A stretch of 64,000 nt of DNA from contig CM034415.1 of assembly GCA_019925095.2 (NCBI GenBank), positions 11,576,833 through 11,640,832 of the forward strand, given 5' to 3'. A program made the translations under genes and the position numbers. The DNA is from Dendrolimus kikuchii (Eukaryota > Arthropoda > Insecta > Lepidoptera > Lasiocampidae). The notes beneath the pieces are model-generated. The model was not told the origin of the DNA, did no database searches, and worked only from the letters and a program-made list of their open reading frames with translations. Below, piece by piece: positions 61,208 through 64,000 of the stretch; the stretch's first letter is position 1; every line of letters starts with the position of its first letter.

Positions 61208-63479
61208 GTTGTAATTCATTGATTACCAGGCAAAAATTCCAGTTATTCTATTAGACATCGCAATGACATTACTTTCTTTATTTGTAATAAAGTATTCTTT
61301 TCGCAATTAAAACATTCGACCATTAAAATACTTTGATTTGGTATCACATTTAGGTTATCATTTTTAATCTCTGGCCTATACATGATTCATTATCCAATGA
61401 TGTTGTCAATACAGTTAGAATAAAAAGGTTGTATTGTCAGTTTCAATTAAGGGGAGGGCGAGGGGTCGTTATTAAGACTTAAAAATCTCTCAGATGTTGG
61501 GACGGCACTTCAGAGGTAAAAACTTAGTATCTCAGAGTGACGGTCACGGGAATTCAGTGCATTTTCCCCACCCCAAAAGTGCCCACAGAAGTTTTTAACT
61601 TCAAAAATCATTGCGACGTTCGATAAAGCCTTTTTTCAGTCAATGCGTTGGGAGTTAGTTTCATATACACACGTGTGTCTATCTACAAAAATTCAAAATT
61701 TTAGTGATTTCACTATTAGCAACCTGGCAACATTGGGTATATCGGATTCAGATCAGCGGTTAATGCGACATTTCTGAATGCTAATATTATTAATTACAAT
61801 TCATTTCGTCCTTAGAAAATAATTTTGGAATCATGCAACAAAAAAGTGAAGTGTTTTATTATTGAAAATATATGAAATATTTTCTTTGTCAACATGGCCG
61901 GATCTTCGCATACGAGTGTCAACTTTGTAAAAGCTGATTCGCAAAACCTACCTAAAGTTGACAATGTAATGTTATTAGAGTACATAGCTTCCAGTACATA
62001 ATATTGGAGAAATAAGAGTTAAAATCCTGATGTAAGTAGTTTTGCGAACGTGTCTAAATTCATCCTGTTCGTCCATATCAAGATTTCATCAGACGCCGCT
62101 ACTTCCTTTTAGAACTTGTGTATTTTATTACTATTACTGTCTATAAATTTCATCCATGTAATAAAACCAGTAATATTAATTACTTATTTAACTGATAGAT
62201 GATGATAGATGTATATTTTGTGTTGGAGTCGAAATTCGTCTAAAATGTGCACCTGTTTTATTCAAAAATGTCACTAATTAATTAGAAACTGACCGATTAT
62301 TAGAAAACGATTAATATAATATTAATTACTTATTTGATAATATGGTACAATCAAATAACTAACAACCTATATTACTTTCTTATTAATTTATAATACAAGT
62401 AAAGTATCTCATATAAATACATACAAATAAAGGAACAGACATAGGATTGCACCACTGTCCTGACCATTGTATAGTGTGTTTGATTTCTAAGGTATCTTAT
62501 AGGTCTGACCATATACAACAACTTACCGGAAAATATTAAACTCTCTAGTAGTTTTAAATATATTCACTTACACATACAGCTTAAAAAGTGGCTAATCGAG
62601 CACATCTTCTAAAGCTTGAAGGATTTCATGGAATATGAAGATTTGTGACAAACACCTTATTCATTGTAAATCTGTTAATAATATCTTATCTATCTTAATA
62701 ATCTTGATGTGTAACATAGTTACTAATATGTAGATTTATGAGTGAAATAATGACTATGCAAATCATTAAACAGACAATTTATATCAATTGTTTTTTCAGG
62801 TCATCCGGAAAGAACTAGCAACAACAACTTTTCTGTACAAGCAAGGGTTATGCTTGAACATAGAACTTTATATGAGTTATGCGCTGCAGTTTACATGAAA
62901 ATTTTAAAAACATAGAGAAAATACCAAATACTCATCATTCGAGCATTAGAAAATACCAAATACTAGCCTGCAGAAAAAAGAAATGGATAAAACCGAACAT
63001 TTCTGAAAAGATTATATGTCCTAAATTATTATTAATAAGTGTTTTAAGTAAATAAACAAGTTTAACTGCTAAAAGTTATTTAATATTTCATCTTACAAAA
63101 TAACAAGTCAAAAGATATATCAATCAATTCATATATAAATATATGGCACTCACATATTTATAACTCACAATAGTTTGTATTCAGTATAGAAAATCATCGA
63201 ATTCTTATAACTCTTAATGTGAACTCTTAAGCTATATAGTCATTACCTTCTATGTATGTTCATAAGTCTTCAGACAAAATAAAACTGAAATATTTTATGG
63301 AGGAATGTTAAATATTCATAATTGTTTACATGAATTATAACTACTAACATCTAGATTTATGTATATATAAAATTAAATTATTCAAAATAGCCATCCTTGT
63401 TTTCAATTAATTAATTAATAAGCTTTAAAGGTGTGGGCCATTCTTCTGTGGTGGTTCAAATCATTTCAATAGGAATAAT

Positions 63480-63995
63480 TTTTGATTTATTGGTATGGGC
63501 TCGCTTGAGATAAATTCAGGTTCTAGTAAATTTTCTGTATGCCATTAGCTCTAATACAGTTTATAAAGAATAATCCAAAGAATTCAAGTCAGAGTTCAAC
63601 AATGGCCAATCTTCGCTCCGAACAAAGCCCGGCAAATTGGTTTGCAACCAATTTTAGATAGACTTAGCTTTATGGGAGGGTGCAGAGTCCTGTTGGAAAA
63701 TCCACTGCTATCCAGGGAATAGAGTATCACTTAATGGTTAAATCGTTGCTTCCTATATGTGATTTTGGAAATGTTGCGCCTTGAAGTGACCTCCTCGTAG
63801 GAAACACCTCATCAAACCATTACACTTCCTGATGATGAATGTGGTGGACATTGTGTACAGAAGGCTGAACGCATTAACTTCTGGCGTAAGGCGTATTACC
63901 GTATTAAACTTTTCTTCCACTATGATGATCTTCTTATTGGTAAACAGGTTACTTTTGGATCGTATCTCTTGAAAAGGTTTCGACATCGTTCCAAC
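63480..63995 (-). pseudogene. Decayed maT-like transposase, copy 2
   Basis: Keeps a segment lost from copy 1: S-V-M-V followed by two stops where the family has W-W, then G-V-S-Y-E-E-V-T (about 63780-63850). Q-Q-D-S-A-P-S-H and S-D-L-N-S-L-D-Y give D-37-D spacing. First Asp position reads F-T-N-K-K, so it is mutated. Clearly inactive. Confidence 0.75.
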
Positions 63996-64000
63996 CGCAG

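Larger units (their letters stand above)
60775..64000 (-). mobile_element. 3.4-kb mariner-ended repeat, copy 2 (cut by window)
   Basis: Follows copy 1 almost throughout with many substitutions and small indels. The left terminal repeat is missing (CATTCATTCAAAA instead of GGGGATTGTTCAAAA), and an RTE tail interrupts it at about 60922-61207. The right end lies outside the window. Confidence 0.75.

Overview
The window is eukaryotic, AT-rich and full of transposable elements. The repeat vocabulary, several familiar 3'-end types and the one host gene fit an insect, most likely a moth or butterfly (Lepidoptera). That assignment is inference from repeat types, not from a marker gene. There are no bacterial-style operons.

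Host gene: a nine-exon gene on the minus strand, 45178 down to 25353, encodes a mitochondrial prolyl-tRNA synthetase (PARS2 / ProRS-m type, 439 residues). Its exons are only 81-249 bp and were found by reading the minus strand for splice-flanked homologous segments. All eight introns are GT-AG and all phases agree. Coding sequence is 1320 bp of about 19.8 kb; the introns are filled with transposons.

Layout. 1-18.3 kb: intergenic repeats, including a 746-bp hAT-type MITE with a perfect 8-bp target duplication, RTE-like LINE tails with 9-12 bp duplications, a CR1/Jockey-type LINE (7.75-9.57 kb), a PIF/Harbinger-like element and many copies of a ~320-bp SINE-like repeat (called SINE-B here). 18.4-23.9 kb: an apparently full-length I-type LINE on the minus strand with both ORFs open. 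24.3-45.2 kb: the synthetase gene. Its introns hold a gypsy relic invaded by a Penelope-like element, solo LTRs, tRNA-derived SINEs, a tandem array of ten ~284-bp monomers made from a dispersed repeat (repeat C), a Penelope-tail palindrome and a second hAT MITE. 45.2-64 kb: more LINE fragments, AT microsatellites, a 9-bp minisatellite, and two copies of a ~3.4-kb repeat with mariner-type ends and a decayed DD37D/E transposase (49.9-53.4 kb and 60.8 kb to the window end).

Points of most interest: the intronic array that looks like a satellite arising from a transposon, facing inverted copies of the same repeat in the same intron; an empty-site comparison for the first hAT MITE; sharing of a 3' tail between SINE-B and a LINE; nested insertions that order events in time; and the oversized mariner-like repeat. 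Nothing looks like a CRISPR array or a novel defence system.
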